NCBI GenBank assembly: GCA_045541305.1
Contig: JAZQIV010000176.1
Span: forward strand, 3,860-67,859
Length of the DNA stretch: 64,000 bases
From: RGIG3009 sp045541305
Lineage (GTDB): Bacteria; Bacillota; Clostridia; Oscillospirales; Acutalibacteraceae
Direction: 5' to 3'
Below the pieces are notes generated by a model. It ran no database searches. It was not told where the DNA came from and saw only the letters and a program-made list of their open reading frames with translations. Both the position numbers and the translations under genes were made by a program. This document shows positions 26,224-33,547 of the stretch, one piece after another (position 1 is the first letter of the stretch; each line of letters opens with the position of its first letter).

Positions 26224-27212
26224 AAGCGGTTTTAATAGACGAAAATCGGGCATTGCATTGGTCCGATGTTCCCGATCCGGTGATTCGGGAAGATGAGGTT
26301 TTAGTTAGAATACATGCGGCGGCGTTGAACCGTGCCGATTTGATGCAACGCGAAGGCAATTATCCGCCCCCGCCCGGTTGCCCTGAGTGGATGGGCTTGG
26401 AAATTTCCGGGGTTATCGAGCAAATGGGTGCGGATGTACCGGCTCTTTCCAATTGGAAACTCGGCGACCGCGTTTGTGCCTTGTTGGGCGGCGGTGGCTA
26501 TGCCGAGTATGTAGCGGTCAAGTACGATATGCTCATGCCCATTCCCAATGGCTTATCCATGGTGGAGGCTGCGGCATTGCCCGAGGCTTTTGCAACGGCA
26601 TATTTAAATTTGTTTATCGAGGGTAAAATCCAAAAAGGAAACACCTTGCTCATGCATGCGGGTGCCAGCGGTTTGGCGAGTGTTGTGATTCCTATGGCAA
26701 AGGCATTCGGAATTCGTGTGATCACAACGGTTTTGTCGGATGACATTGCAAAATCGATTCGGCATCTGAACGCCGATGTTATTATCAACACTTCCACGCA
26801 AAACATTGCCACAGAACTGAAAAAGCAGCTCGATGCGGGTCACCCGGTCGATGTGGCAATCGACTGCCTCGGCGGTCGGATGATGGGCCAATGCTTGCCT
26901 TATATGCAGCATGGCGGTCGTTGGATCATGATCGCAACCTTGGCAGGGGATATGACCAAAGTGGATCTGCGTAACATTTATGTTCGTAACGTCCGCATCA
27001 TTGGCAGTACACTGCGTTCCCGCACACCGAAGGTGAAAGCAGAAATTCTGGCATCGCTTGTCAAAGATGTGTGGAGCAAGGTGGAAAGCGGTGAGGTTCG
27101 ACCCACCGTCTACAAAGTCTTGCCGATTACTGAGGCGGAAGAAGCACATAGCATTCTTGAACGCGGTGAAAATGTCGGCAAAGTCGTGCTGACAGTTTGC
27201 GAGGAAGCATAA
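26220..27212 (+). CDS. Quinone-oxidoreductase-like (PIG3-type) MDR enzyme
   Basis: A 330-residue zinc-independent MDR protein beginning at GTG 26220, 10 bp after AAGGAGG (26203-26209). It shows the family signature NRADLMQREGNYPPPPG and GLEISGVIEQMG, and the nucleotide-binding turn HAGASGLASVVIPMAKAFG. Members reduce quinones or enals with NADPH; in a sugar locus the real substrate may be an alpha,beta-unsaturated or dicarbonyl intermediate. It overlaps the upstream dehydrogenase by 4 bp, and the isomerase starts 12 bp downstream. Confidence 0.87.
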   Translation: MKAVLIDENRALHWSDVPDPVIREDEVLVRIHAAALNRADLMQREGNYPPPPGCPEWMGLEISGVIEQMGADVPALSNWKLGDRVCALLGGGGYAEYVAVKYDMLMPIPNGLSMVEAAALPEAFATAYLNLFIEGKIQKGNTLLMHAGASGLASVVIPMAKAFGIRVITTVLSDDIAKSIRHLNADVIINTSTQNIATELKKQLDAGHPVDVAIDCLGGRMMGQCLPYMQHGGRWIMIATLAGDMTKVDLRNIYVRNVRIIGSTLRSRTPKVKAEILASLVKDVWSKVESGEVRPTVYKVLPITEAEEAHSILERGENVGKVVLTVCEEA

Positions 27213-27224
27213 AGGAGGCATTGT

Positions 27225-27764
27225 ATGAAACGTTCAGTTTATGATGAGCAGGTACGCAAAGCCCTGGCTTATTACGAAAAAGCTCACATTGTGTTAACAA
27301 AACAAGAACAGCAATCCATCGAGGTTGCGGATTTCGGCATGAACGACGTGGAAAATGTCGGCTTGCAGTTGCTTACCTATATTAACACAGAACGTGTATG
27401 CGCCAAGGAAATGGTTTTACTTCCGTATCAAACCTGTCCCGAGCACAAGCATGTACCGTCTTATGGAAAAAATGGCAAGGAGGAAACCTTCCGCTGCCGT
27501 TACGGTATGGTGTATTTGTACGTGAGCGGTGAGGGAAATCTCCATGCGATACAGGGAAAACTACCGCCTACAGATGTGACGGTGTTCCACGAGGTGGTGC
27601 TGCATGCCGGTGAACAGTACACGATTTACCCCGAAACCCTGCACTGGTTTCAGGCAGGCAAAGACGGTGCGGTGATCTCGGAGTTTTCCACCACCAGCAC
27701 CGATGAAACCGACTATTTTACCGATGCGCGCATTGTGCGTGAAACGGTAATTGAAGAGTCCTAA
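27225..27764 (+). CDS. D-lyxose/D-mannose-type ketol-isomerase (cupin)
   Basis: A 179-residue cupin of the D-lyxose ketol-isomerase family, which interconverts D-lyxose/D-xylulose and often D-mannose/D-fructose. The expected metal ligands are visible: His74 and His76 (PEHKH), Glu87 (GKEETF) and His140 (ETLHWF). Length and motif order fit the family. The start follows AAAGGAGG. As the last gene of the plus-strand run with a beta-mannosidase-like GH2, a role in feeding released mannose into glycolysis via fructose is plausible but inferred. A hairpin at 27873-27922 probably ends the transcript. Confidence 0.85.
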   Translation: MKRSVYDEQVRKALAYYEKAHIVLTKQEQQSIEVADFGMNDVENVGLQLLTYINTERVCAKEMVLLPYQTCPEHKHVPSYGKNGKEETFRCRYGMVYLYVSGEGNLHAIQGKLPPTDVTVFHEVVLHAGEQYTIYPETLHWFQAGKDGAVISEFSTTSTDETDYFTDARIVRETVIEES

Positions 27765-27797
27765 CCTGTGTGGCGACACTCTGCCACAATGCGCAAG

Positions 27798-27830
27798 ATT
27801 TCTAAAAATCTTCTAAAAGTTTTTAGAAAT
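27798..27830. repeat. AT-rich inverted repeat containing a 20-bp direct repeat unit
   Basis: ATTTCTAAAAA (27798-27808) and TTTTTAGAAAT (27820-27830) form an 11-bp inverted repeat. The segment TTTCTAAAAATCTTCTAAAA at 27799-27818 recurs exactly at 28380-28399, next to the stop of the integrase remnant. The two copies flank the tRNA-fragment scar. Confidence 0.55.
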
Positions 27831-27872
27831 ATCAAATTTGTGGATGTTTTCGTGATCGTGTAATAAAAAAGT

Positions 27873-27922
27873 ACAGCACCCTCGAAAAGCCTAGTATTCA
27901 AGCGGGTTTTCAGGGGTGCTGT
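27873..27922. terminator. Imperfect hairpin terminator after the isomerase gene
   Basis: ACAGCACCCT (27873-27882) pairs with AGGGGTGCTGT (27912-27922, one bulge), with further pairing inside (GAAAA with TTTTC). An A-run precedes the stem and TTCGGTTTT follows, so it could terminate in either direction. It lies ~110 bp beyond the last gene of the operon. Confidence 0.5.
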
Positions 27923-27989
27923 TCGGTTTTGGATAACGAAAAACATGGCGTTTTAAATGATATTATTCGCCCATGGGGTTCAAGAGGCC

Positions 27990-28017
27990 GCAGGTTCGAC
28001 TCCTGTCACTCGGACCA
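27990..28017 (+). other. tRNA 3'-end fragment (T arm plus acceptor, CCA encoded)
   Basis: GCAGGTTCGACTCCTGT folds as a T arm with the GTTCGAC loop and is followed by CACTCGGA-CCA, the 3' acceptor strand with discriminator and CCA. No matching 5' half (CCGAGTG acceptor strand, D arm) is present within 100 bp upstream, so this is a remnant and not a functional tRNA. Its last 16 bp recur at 28306-28321, the signature of tRNA-targeted integration. Confidence 0.65.
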
Positions 28018-28061
28018 TAAAAAAGAGGACTGACTTGTGTCAGTCCTCTTTTTTATGGTCC
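28012..28061. terminator. 23-bp perfect hairpin after the tRNA fragment
   Basis: Arms 28012-28034 and 28039-28061 are exact reverse complements (GGACCATAAAAAAGAGG and onward) around the loop TTGT. The right arm contains a six-T run, so this resembles an intrinsic terminator of a tRNA transcript. The arms extend into the GGACCA of the tRNA end. Confidence 0.7.
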
Positions 28062-28305
28062 AATGGATAGATTCAAGCGGCCTCTTGAACCCGAGAGGGT
28101 TTCGGCGAATAGCAAAGTTGCCGGTGGCAAGTTTGCCGCCGAAAATGGCGCAGCGCTGTGCGCAAGCCTCCGTCTGCAAGCGAATGCGAAGCAGACGACA
28201 AGAGGCCGCATTTGTTACTCGTAACAACCCAAGATGGGTGCTAACGGGACGTCGAGGGTGCCGTCCCCTACAAAGACGAGAAGTAATTACCGCACTGTAC
28301 AGTAA
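28062..28305. other. Non-coding relic with intergenic repeat-like sequence
   Basis: There is no credible gene here; open frames on both strands lack ribosome binding sites and overlap each other. The segment holds CGGCCTCTTGAACCC (28078-28092), the inverted partner of 27976-27990; CAAGAGGCCGCA (28199-28210), a direct copy of 27981-27992; and GGGACG...CGTCCC near 28238-28270, resembling GC-rich intergenic repeats I recall from Oscillospiraceae genomes. Family membership cannot be checked from one copy. Confidence 0.45.
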
Positions 28306-28406
28306 CCTGTCACTCGGACCAGTTGTAGCAAGGGTTTCAAGGTTTTTTACAATCTTGGAACTCTTCTTTTTCTGCCGTTTTTCTAAAAATCTTCTAAAAA
28401 TGGGGC

Positions 28407-28940
28407 TCACGAAATTTTATCCCCGAAAAGGGTGTTGATTTTTTCCGCCATTCCTACTTTCATTCCGATATCAATATGGGTGTAAATGTTCATCGTGGTG
28501 CTGATATCGGAATGCCCTAACCAGATCTGAATTTCCTTGGGAGAGAACCCTAACTTATTCAAATAACTGGCGGTGGAATGCCGCAGATCGTGCAGGCGAA
28601 TGTGGCGCAGCCCATTCGCCTTTAATAATTTTGTGAGGGCTCGGTTTAAGTAACCAATGTCGGGTAATTGCCCATTGTCCCATACGTACACATAATCGCT
28701 GTCCATGTATGCCTCACGCATCACACGGCGATTCTCTTCCTGTTGCGCTTTGACTTTGAGGAGATGTTCTTTAACAGACGCGATCAAGGGAAACGTGCGG
28801 CGGCTGGCCTCGTTCTTTGGCTGCTTTTCCACATCGGTGCTGACCCGTACGCGCGTGTTGACAATGCTGATGGTGTTTTCCTCAAAATCAATATCGCACC
28901 ATCGAAGTCCCAAGATCTCACCGCGGCGCAGCCCGTGGGG
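28407..28940 (-). pseudogene. Truncated tyrosine recombinase / phage-type integrase
   Basis: The minus strand encodes the C-terminal catalytic domain of a tyrosine integrase. It runs from LRRGEILGLRWCDIDF (catalytic Arg) through RLHDLRHSTASYL (HxxR) and LGHSD (His) to NIYTHID (nucleophile Tyr), ending with a normal stop at 28407. Upstream of LRRGEI the homology breaks and an in-frame TGA occurs at 28941-28943, so the N-terminal and core-binding domains are missing. A TTG near 28913 could start a 168-residue fragment, but it could not bind att DNA normally. Together with the 16-bp tRNA-end repeats it marks a decayed integrative element. Confidence 0.85.
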
Positions 28941-29180
28941 TCACTTCTTTAAAACAACAAGGGTCCTACCGTCGGGGGGTGCGCAGCGTAATTTTCGCAT
29001 ATGGAGAAATGCGCGTGCGGTGTTTGTTAGGACTGGCACAAAAATAGCCGACGTGGGGCAGAGAAGAAGGCGGGAAAGGGGACAAAGCGAATCGCTTTGC
29101 CCCCTGCCACGCCTTTATTTTATTAGAGTGATTGGCTTTTGAGGGGCGACGAATGAAACAAGGAGCTTGATAGTAGTGCT
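28941..29180. other. Intergenic remnant between integrase fragment and AraC gene
   Basis: No gene is supported. A small stem GGGGACAAAGCGA / TCGCTTTGCCCC near 29078-29103 could act as a weak terminator for the AraC gene read on the minus strand. The plus-strand frame crossing this stretch is antisense to the integrase and has no start signal. Confidence 0.4.
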
Positions 29181-30002
29181 CTATTTTGTATTTTTCCTGT
29201 AATACGTTGGTGGAAAACCGAAATGTTTTTTGAATGATCGAGCGAAGTAATTTGCATCAGAAAAACCACATTCTACAGCGATTTCTCCAATGGAGAGGGC
29301 AGTATGCTTGATTCTTTCAAAGGCCCGTTCCAAGCGATAAATGTTAAGATATTGGATAGGGGATAGACCGATAGCTTCTTTGAACATTCGATAGAGATGT
29401 GTTATCGAATACCCAAACTGATTGCTCAATAAGGCGGAATTCATATCTTGGTTAAAGTTTTGTTCGAGATAATTCACTATCTCTTGGACTGTCGTACTTT
29501 TCTGCCGCTCCTGCAGCTGTAAAAGATTATTTTCAAGCAGGAGGAAGAGAAGGAGGTAGATCTTGTGGGTGATCTCTAACGATTCCTTGTGATGACAATT
29601 ACATATTTCTTGAAAGCACTGTATGGTAAACATATCTAAAGTAATCGGCTTTAGTTTTGCCCTGCCGTCATAAAGGGTTGGTAGAAGATTTTTACAGATT
29701 TCAGTATTGTTATAAAATGAACGCACATCAAACATTAGTACATCGTAGTCAACTTCTTGAGTTTTCGTGTACCCTTTGTGCGACATTTTTGGTGGGATGA
29801 TAACCAGGGAGCCGGCATGAGCGGTGAGAGTGGTTGTACCGTAATCTAATATCATTTCGCCTTGCCGAATATATAAGAGCTCCATACGGTCATGCCAGTG
29901 TATTCTGAAACAAGACGATTGTGCTTGATAGTTAAAATGCAGCACTTTAATTGCGGTAGCCGTATAGTGAACCTTTGCCAGTTCTTTGATTGTATTGCTC
30001 AT
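29181..30002 (-). CDS. AraC-family transcriptional regulator
   Basis: A 273-residue regulator with an N-terminal cupin sensor domain (HFNYQAQSSCFRIHWHDRMELLYI, a sugar-binding-type AraC cupin) and a C-terminal double helix-turn-helix (about 170-270; FGYSITHLYRMFKEAIG and FSDANYFARSFKKHFG). Start ATG 30002 is chosen over GTG 30017 because AAGGTGG lies at 30020-30014 and would be overlapped by the GTG. It is divergent from the Gfo/Idh gene at 30124, and a palindrome in the shared intergenic region (30071-30093) is a candidate operator. Confidence 0.88.
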   Translation of the reverse strand: MSNTIKELAKVHYTATAIKVLHFNYQAQSSCFRIHWHDRMELLYIRQGEMILDYGTTTLTAHAGSLVIIPPKMSHKGYTKTQEVDYDVLMFDVRSFYNNTEICKNLLPTLYDGRAKLKPITLDMFTIQCFQEICNCHHKESLEITHKIYLLLFLLLENNLLQLQERQKSTTVQEIVNYLEQNFNQDMNSALLSNQFGYSITHLYRMFKEAIGLSPIQYLNIYRLERAFERIKHTALSIGEIAVECGFSDANYFARSFKKHFGFPPTYYRKNTK

Positions 30003-30041
30003 AAGGGGACACACCACCTTTCTTAAAATGGTAAAGAAATG

Positions 30042-30093
30042 CTGACAAACGGCAAGTCCGTCCTATTATTCATGTTAGATTTATGCTAACATG
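30042..30093 (+). promoter_or_regulatory. Promoter and palindromic operator candidate for the Gfo/Idh gene
   Basis: CTGACA (30042-30047), a 16-bp spacer and TATTAT (30064-30069) form a sigma-A-like promoter. Immediately downstream, CATGTTAG (30071-30078) and CTAACATG (30086-30093) form an 8-bp inverted repeat with a 7-bp spacer, overlapping the expected transcription start. The position suits a repressor, or the divergent AraC protein. Confidence 0.55.
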
Positions 30094-30123
30094 AAGTCAA
30101 ACATCGACATGCGGGAGGACAGT

Positions 30124-31425
30124 ATGAAAACATTTTCTGTAATTCTGATTGGCGCAGGTATGCGCGGGACGAGCTATACGACAATTATGAAGAATCATCC
30201 CGATCAGTTTAAGGTGGTTGCAGTTGCCGAGCCAAACGAAGGACGACGCAGACAAATTCAAGAACTGCATAACCTATCGGATGATTGCTGCTTCTATTCT
30301 TGGGAGGACATCTTGTCCAAGCCAAAGATGGCGGATATTGCGTTGATCTGTACCATGGACAACATGCACTATGAGGCGGCGCTGAAAGCAATTGCATTAG
30401 GGTACAATCTCGTCTTGGAAAAACCCGTTGCGCAGACGGCTAAACAATGTGCGGATATTGCATTGGCCGCCAAACAAAAAGGTGTCAAGGTTCTGGTTTG
30501 CCACGTGTTACGTTACACTCCGTTTTTCAACACGGTTAAGAAACTTGTGATGGACGGGACGATTGGTAAAGTTATGTCAGTCATACACGTAGAGTCGGTA
30601 GGCGTTATCCATCAGAGTCACAGCTATGTTCGGGGCAACTGGCATAGCGAAAAAGAGACTTCTCCGATGTTGTTAGCAAAATGCTGCCACGATATTGATA
30701 TTCTTCAATGGCTGATCGACAAACCGTGTAAAAAGGTGCAATCATTTGGCAATCGAACGTATTTTAGAGAAGAAAATGCGCCGGAAGGAGCACCGGCCCG
30801 TTGTATTGATGGCGGTTGTCCCATTGAAGAAACTTGCCCGTACAATTGCAAAAAAGTCTATTATTATCATCACAGTCAAAGTCAATGGCTGAGGCCGGCG
30901 TGTGCACAGGGCATTGCCAAGGAATACGATCCGACGGACGACGAGATCTTGGCTGCTCTTCATACAACGGATTATGGTTTGTGTGTGTTCCGTGCGAATA
31001 ATGATGTCGTGGATCATCAAATTGTGAATATGGAGTTTGAAGGCGGGGCAACGGCATCCTTAACGATGAACGGTTTTGGCCGCGGTGGCCGATATATTCG
31101 CATTTTCGGAACCAAAGGAGAGCTTTATGCTAACATGTCGGATAAAGAGATCACATTCTATACGTTCTCGGATGCACAGTTTCATAACGTAAAGGTTTCA
31201 AGTTTGGATGAAGGCATTATGAGCGGTCACGGAGGCGGCGATCAAGGTATTATATCCGAGTTGTACGATTATTTGAGTGGCAATTATGCCGGATACCGTG
31301 CGGCAGATATTGAAATATCTGTTAAAAATCATTTGATTGGTTTTGCCGCCGAAAGATCACGGTATAACAATACGGTTGAAGATATCACTGCATTCTTTAA
31401 AGAATTCGGCATGACGAACGAATAA
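30124..31425 (+). CDS. Gfo/Idh/MocA-family oxidoreductase with Cys-rich insertion
   Basis: A 433-residue NAD(P)-dependent sugar dehydrogenase-like protein. Rossmann start FSVILIGAGMRGTSY, catalytic-region motif LVLEKPVAQT (EKP), and C-terminal domain with LLAKCCHDIDILQWL (substrate-site His and Asp). Residues ~225-250 carry a Cys cluster (RCIDGGCPIEETCPYNC) seen in a subset of this family, possibly a metal site. Start ATG 30124 follows GGGAGGA; the earlier in-frame ATG at 30091 is part of the palindrome and lacks an RBS. The gene is a single transcription unit between the AraC promoter region and a strong terminator. Confidence 0.88.
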   Translation: MKTFSVILIGAGMRGTSYTTIMKNHPDQFKVVAVAEPNEGRRRQIQELHNLSDDCCFYSWEDILSKPKMADIALICTMDNMHYEAALKAIALGYNLVLEKPVAQTAKQCADIALAAKQKGVKVLVCHVLRYTPFFNTVKKLVMDGTIGKVMSVIHVESVGVIHQSHSYVRGNWHSEKETSPMLLAKCCHDIDILQWLIDKPCKKVQSFGNRTYFREENAPEGAPARCIDGGCPIEETCPYNCKKVYYYHHSQSQWLRPACAQGIAKEYDPTDDEILAALHTTDYGLCVFRANNDVVDHQIVNMEFEGGATASLTMNGFGRGGRYIRIFGTKGELYANMSDKEITFYTFSDAQFHNVKVSSLDEGIMSGHGGGDQGIISELYDYLSGNYAGYRAADIEISVKNHLIGFAAERSRYNNTVEDITAFFKEFGMTNE

Positions 31426-31446
31426 ACAAATGCGATTCCGATTATA

Positions 31447-31486
31447 ACTGCAAACAGCCCTTGATATTTCAAGGGCTGTTTGCAGT
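31447..31486. terminator. 18-bp perfect hairpin between convergent genes
   Basis: ACTGCAAACAGCCCTTGA (31447-31464) and its exact reverse complement (31469-31486) flank the loop TATT. It lies between the convergent Gfo/Idh gene and the SDR gene, fitting a bidirectional terminator, though the downstream T-run is weak. Confidence 0.8.
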
Positions 31487-31538
31487 CGTCTACCACCTGT
31501 AATGAAAGCGACTACAGAAAGAAAGCTATAGCATACCA

Positions 31539-32342
31539 CTATTCATTAAGTTGTTTACACTTAAAATCGTTTAGCAGTTGAGGATATAGCTGACAACTCA
31601 TACCACCGTCAACCACAAGCTCTGTACCCGTTACGTTTTTAGACATATCCGTACCAAAATACCAAACGGCGTTTGCAATATCTTCATAATCGGAAATGTC
31701 GCCGATGGGGGTTAACTCTCCGTTTACGATTTGTTTGTTACCCATGGCGTACCAACGTTCGGTTTTTATGGTTCCCGGCAGTACGACGTTGCTTCGGATG
31801 CCATATTGTCCCAAATCGACGGCTAAAGCTTTAGAAAAGGCGTTGATACCGCCTTTTGAAGCCGAATATGCTGCGCGGTTTGGGATTGCTCTGTAAGAGG
31901 TGTTTGAGCTTAAAAACACAATGGAACCTTTATGATGTTCTTTCATTCGGATTGCCGCCTGGCGAATCATCATAAAATTCCAAACCAGGTTTGTTTCAAA
32001 CACTTCTTGAAAATCACGAACGTCTTGCGTAAAGAAGTCAAGTCCCTTGGCGGGGTCGGAACCATAGCCCATATTTGCCGCGTTTAATACGATTGTCTCA
32101 ACAAATCTACCGGTTTTATCGATATCGTTAAAAATATCGATCACTTGTTGCTCATTGCGAATATTGCATTCGTAGCCTTTTGAAAAAATGCCATATGTGT
32201 CCGCTAAAATCTTGGCAGACTTTTCAGCCTCTTCTCCTTTGCGGCTGGTGATAAAAACGTCCCAACCTTGCTTCGCAAAGAACTCGGCAATTCCGTAACC
32301 TGTACAGGACTGAGCACCTGTAATAAAAACTGCTTTATTCAT
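31539..32342 (-). CDS. Short-chain dehydrogenase/reductase
   Basis: A 267-residue classical SDR: nucleotide-binding TGAQSCTGYG (residues 8-17), LNAANMG (NNAG-like), catalytic Ser in FLSSN, YSASK (Tyr and Lys), and a C-terminus TGTELVVDGGMSC. Start ATG 32342 has GAGGTG upstream; the longer frame would intrude into the preceding gene. It is last in a minus-strand operon after the dehydratase and metallo-hydrolase genes (44 bp gap). In a sugar-acid pathway it would oxidise a sugar to its lactone or reduce an aldehyde; substrate unknown. Confidence 0.88.
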   Translation of the reverse strand: MNKAVFITGAQSCTGYGIAEFFAKQGWDVFITSRKGEEAEKSAKILADTYGIFSKGYECNIRNEQQVIDIFNDIDKTGRFVETIVLNAANMGYGSDPAKGLDFFTQDVRDFQEVFETNLVWNFMMIRQAAIRMKEHHKGSIVFLSSNTSYRAIPNRAAYSASKGGINAFSKALAVDLGQYGIRSNVVLPGTIKTERWYAMGNKQIVNGELTPIGDISDYEDIANAVWYFGTDMSKNVTGTELVVDGGMSCQLYPQLLNDFKCKQLNE

Positions 32343-32386
32343 GGTACACCTCGTTGATATTTTCATATGCTTAATAACAATCGAAA

Positions 32387-33547
32387 TTAAAAATAAAACT
32401 CGCTCTTTGCGGGACGAATATTCGTTAAGGCACCGGTATAGTGGCGCAATGTATGTGGTTGATAAGGGTGCTTTAGACATTCTTCCTCGTTGATTTCAAT
32501 GCCAATGCCCGGCTTGTCCGGGATCGTGATATACCCATCTTTATATTCCAACTCTTCATTTGTGACATCTTTACGCCACTCAACATCCGAATACATGATC
32601 TCCAGTATTTCAAAATTAGGACAGCAAGCAGCGAGCTGAAGGGTTGCCGCATTCGCAACCGGGCCGGAAGGATTGTGAGGGGCAAAGGGGATATAGTGCG
32701 CCTCCGCTTGAGCGGCGATCTTTTTCAGTTCCATAATGCCACCTGCGTGGGAAATATCGGGTTGGATATAATCCGCAGCTCGCAGTTCAAACAATTCCCG
32801 GTAATCTCGGCGGCTGTAGAGCCGTTCTCCGGCGGAAATCGCAACAGGAGACTTTTCTCGGACTGCTTTGAGGGCTTCCAGATTATCGGGTGGAACGGGT
32901 TCCTCAAAGAATAGGGGCTTGAACTGTTCCAATTCTTTGGCGATGCGTATGCCGGTGGGTACATCAAATCTGCCGTGACCCTCTATCAGTAAATCGACCT
33001 CATTGCCAACAGCCTCGCGCACAGCCGCCACGTTGCGAAGTGCTTTGTTTAGCTCAGCGTTGGATATGTTCATATAGTTTTTGCCGAACGGATCCCACTT
33101 CATTGCAGTCACTCCGCGTTTGACCGCAATTTTTGCCTTTTCGGCAAATTCTTCAGGCTCTTTTGCTCCGGCAAACCAACCATTAACATAAATGCGTACT
33201 TTATCGTGCACCTTACCGCCTAACAGCTGATAAACCGGAACATTAAGGTGCTTACCTAAAATATCCCACAATGCTACTTCAACAGCGGATAAGGCAGACA
33301 TAAGTACGGGCCCTCCGCGCCAATATGCATTCCGATAAATATCATGATAATGTTTTTCGATTTCAAGCGGGTTTTTGCCGATCAGGTATTCTTTAATATG
33401 CTCGAGCGCTCCTAAAAAGGCTTTTTCCTTGTATTCCAACGTGCCTTCTCCCACGCCGGTGATGCCCTCATCGGTATACACTTTTACAAAAATCCAATTT
33501 GTTCTGAAGCAATCGACAACAAAAGGTTTAACATCCGTGATTTTCAT
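32387..33547 (-). CDS. Enolase-superfamily sugar-acid dehydratase (galactonate dehydratase-like)
   Basis: A 386-residue mandelate-racemase/muconate-lactonising-type protein. Visible residues are Glu189 and His191 (IEGHGRFD), Glu215 (FFEEP), Glu241 (AGERLYS), His291 (APHNPSGP) and Glu316. Their spacing (26, 26, 50) is the same as I recall for D-galactonate dehydratase (metal ligands and catalytic His), except that the first ligand here is Glu instead of Asp. Expected reaction: Mg-dependent dehydration of an aldonate to a 2-keto-3-deoxy acid. The start overlaps the stop of the preceding hydrolase gene by 4 bp. The exact sugar acid cannot be told from sequence. Confidence 0.87.
   Translation of the reverse strand: MKITDVKPFVVDCFRTNWIFVKVYTDEGITGVGEGTLEYKEKAFLGALEHIKEYLIGKNPLEIEKHYHDIYRNAYWRGGPVLMSALSAVEVALWDILGKHLNVPVYQLLGGKVHDKVRIYVNGWFAGAKEPEEFAEKAKIAVKRGVTAMKWDPFGKNYMNISNAELNKALRNVAAVREAVGNEVDLLIEGHGRFDVPTGIRIAKELEQFKPLFFEEPVPPDNLEALKAVREKSPVAISAGERLYSRRDYRELFELRAADYIQPDISHAGGIMELKKIAAQAEAHYIPFAPHNPSGPVANAATLQLAACCPNFEILEIMYSDVEWRKDVTNEELEYKDGYITIPDKPGIGIEINEEECLKHPYQPHTLRHYTGALTNIRPAKSEFYF

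Larger units (their letters stand above)
28002..28321 (+). repeat. 16-bp direct repeats, putative att sites of a lost integrative element
   Basis: CCTGTCACTCGGACCA occurs at 28002-28017 and 28306-28321 and corresponds to a tRNA 3' end. The second copy lies about 85 bp from the stop of a tyrosine-integrase remnant on the minus strand, the usual position of an attachment site beside int. The ~290 bp between the copies holds hairpins and no gene. Confidence 0.6.

Noticed and set aside
27950..28017. Complete tRNA gene
   Set aside because: Only the T arm and 3' acceptor are recognisable; no D arm, anticodon stem or 5' acceptor strand CCGAGTG occurs upstream.
28006..28438. Overlapping 130-residue reading frames on both strands
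   Set aside because: They read through the hairpin, repeats and att copies, have no RBS and mirror one another; repeat-derived open frames.
28941..28943. Programmed recoding at the in-frame TGA of the integrase
   Set aside because: Homology to integrases ends at this point, so the stop marks a truncation boundary and not a readthrough site.
28668..29142. Plus-strand ORFs over the integrase remnant
   Set aside because: Antisense to a clearly recognisable integrase domain and without start signals.
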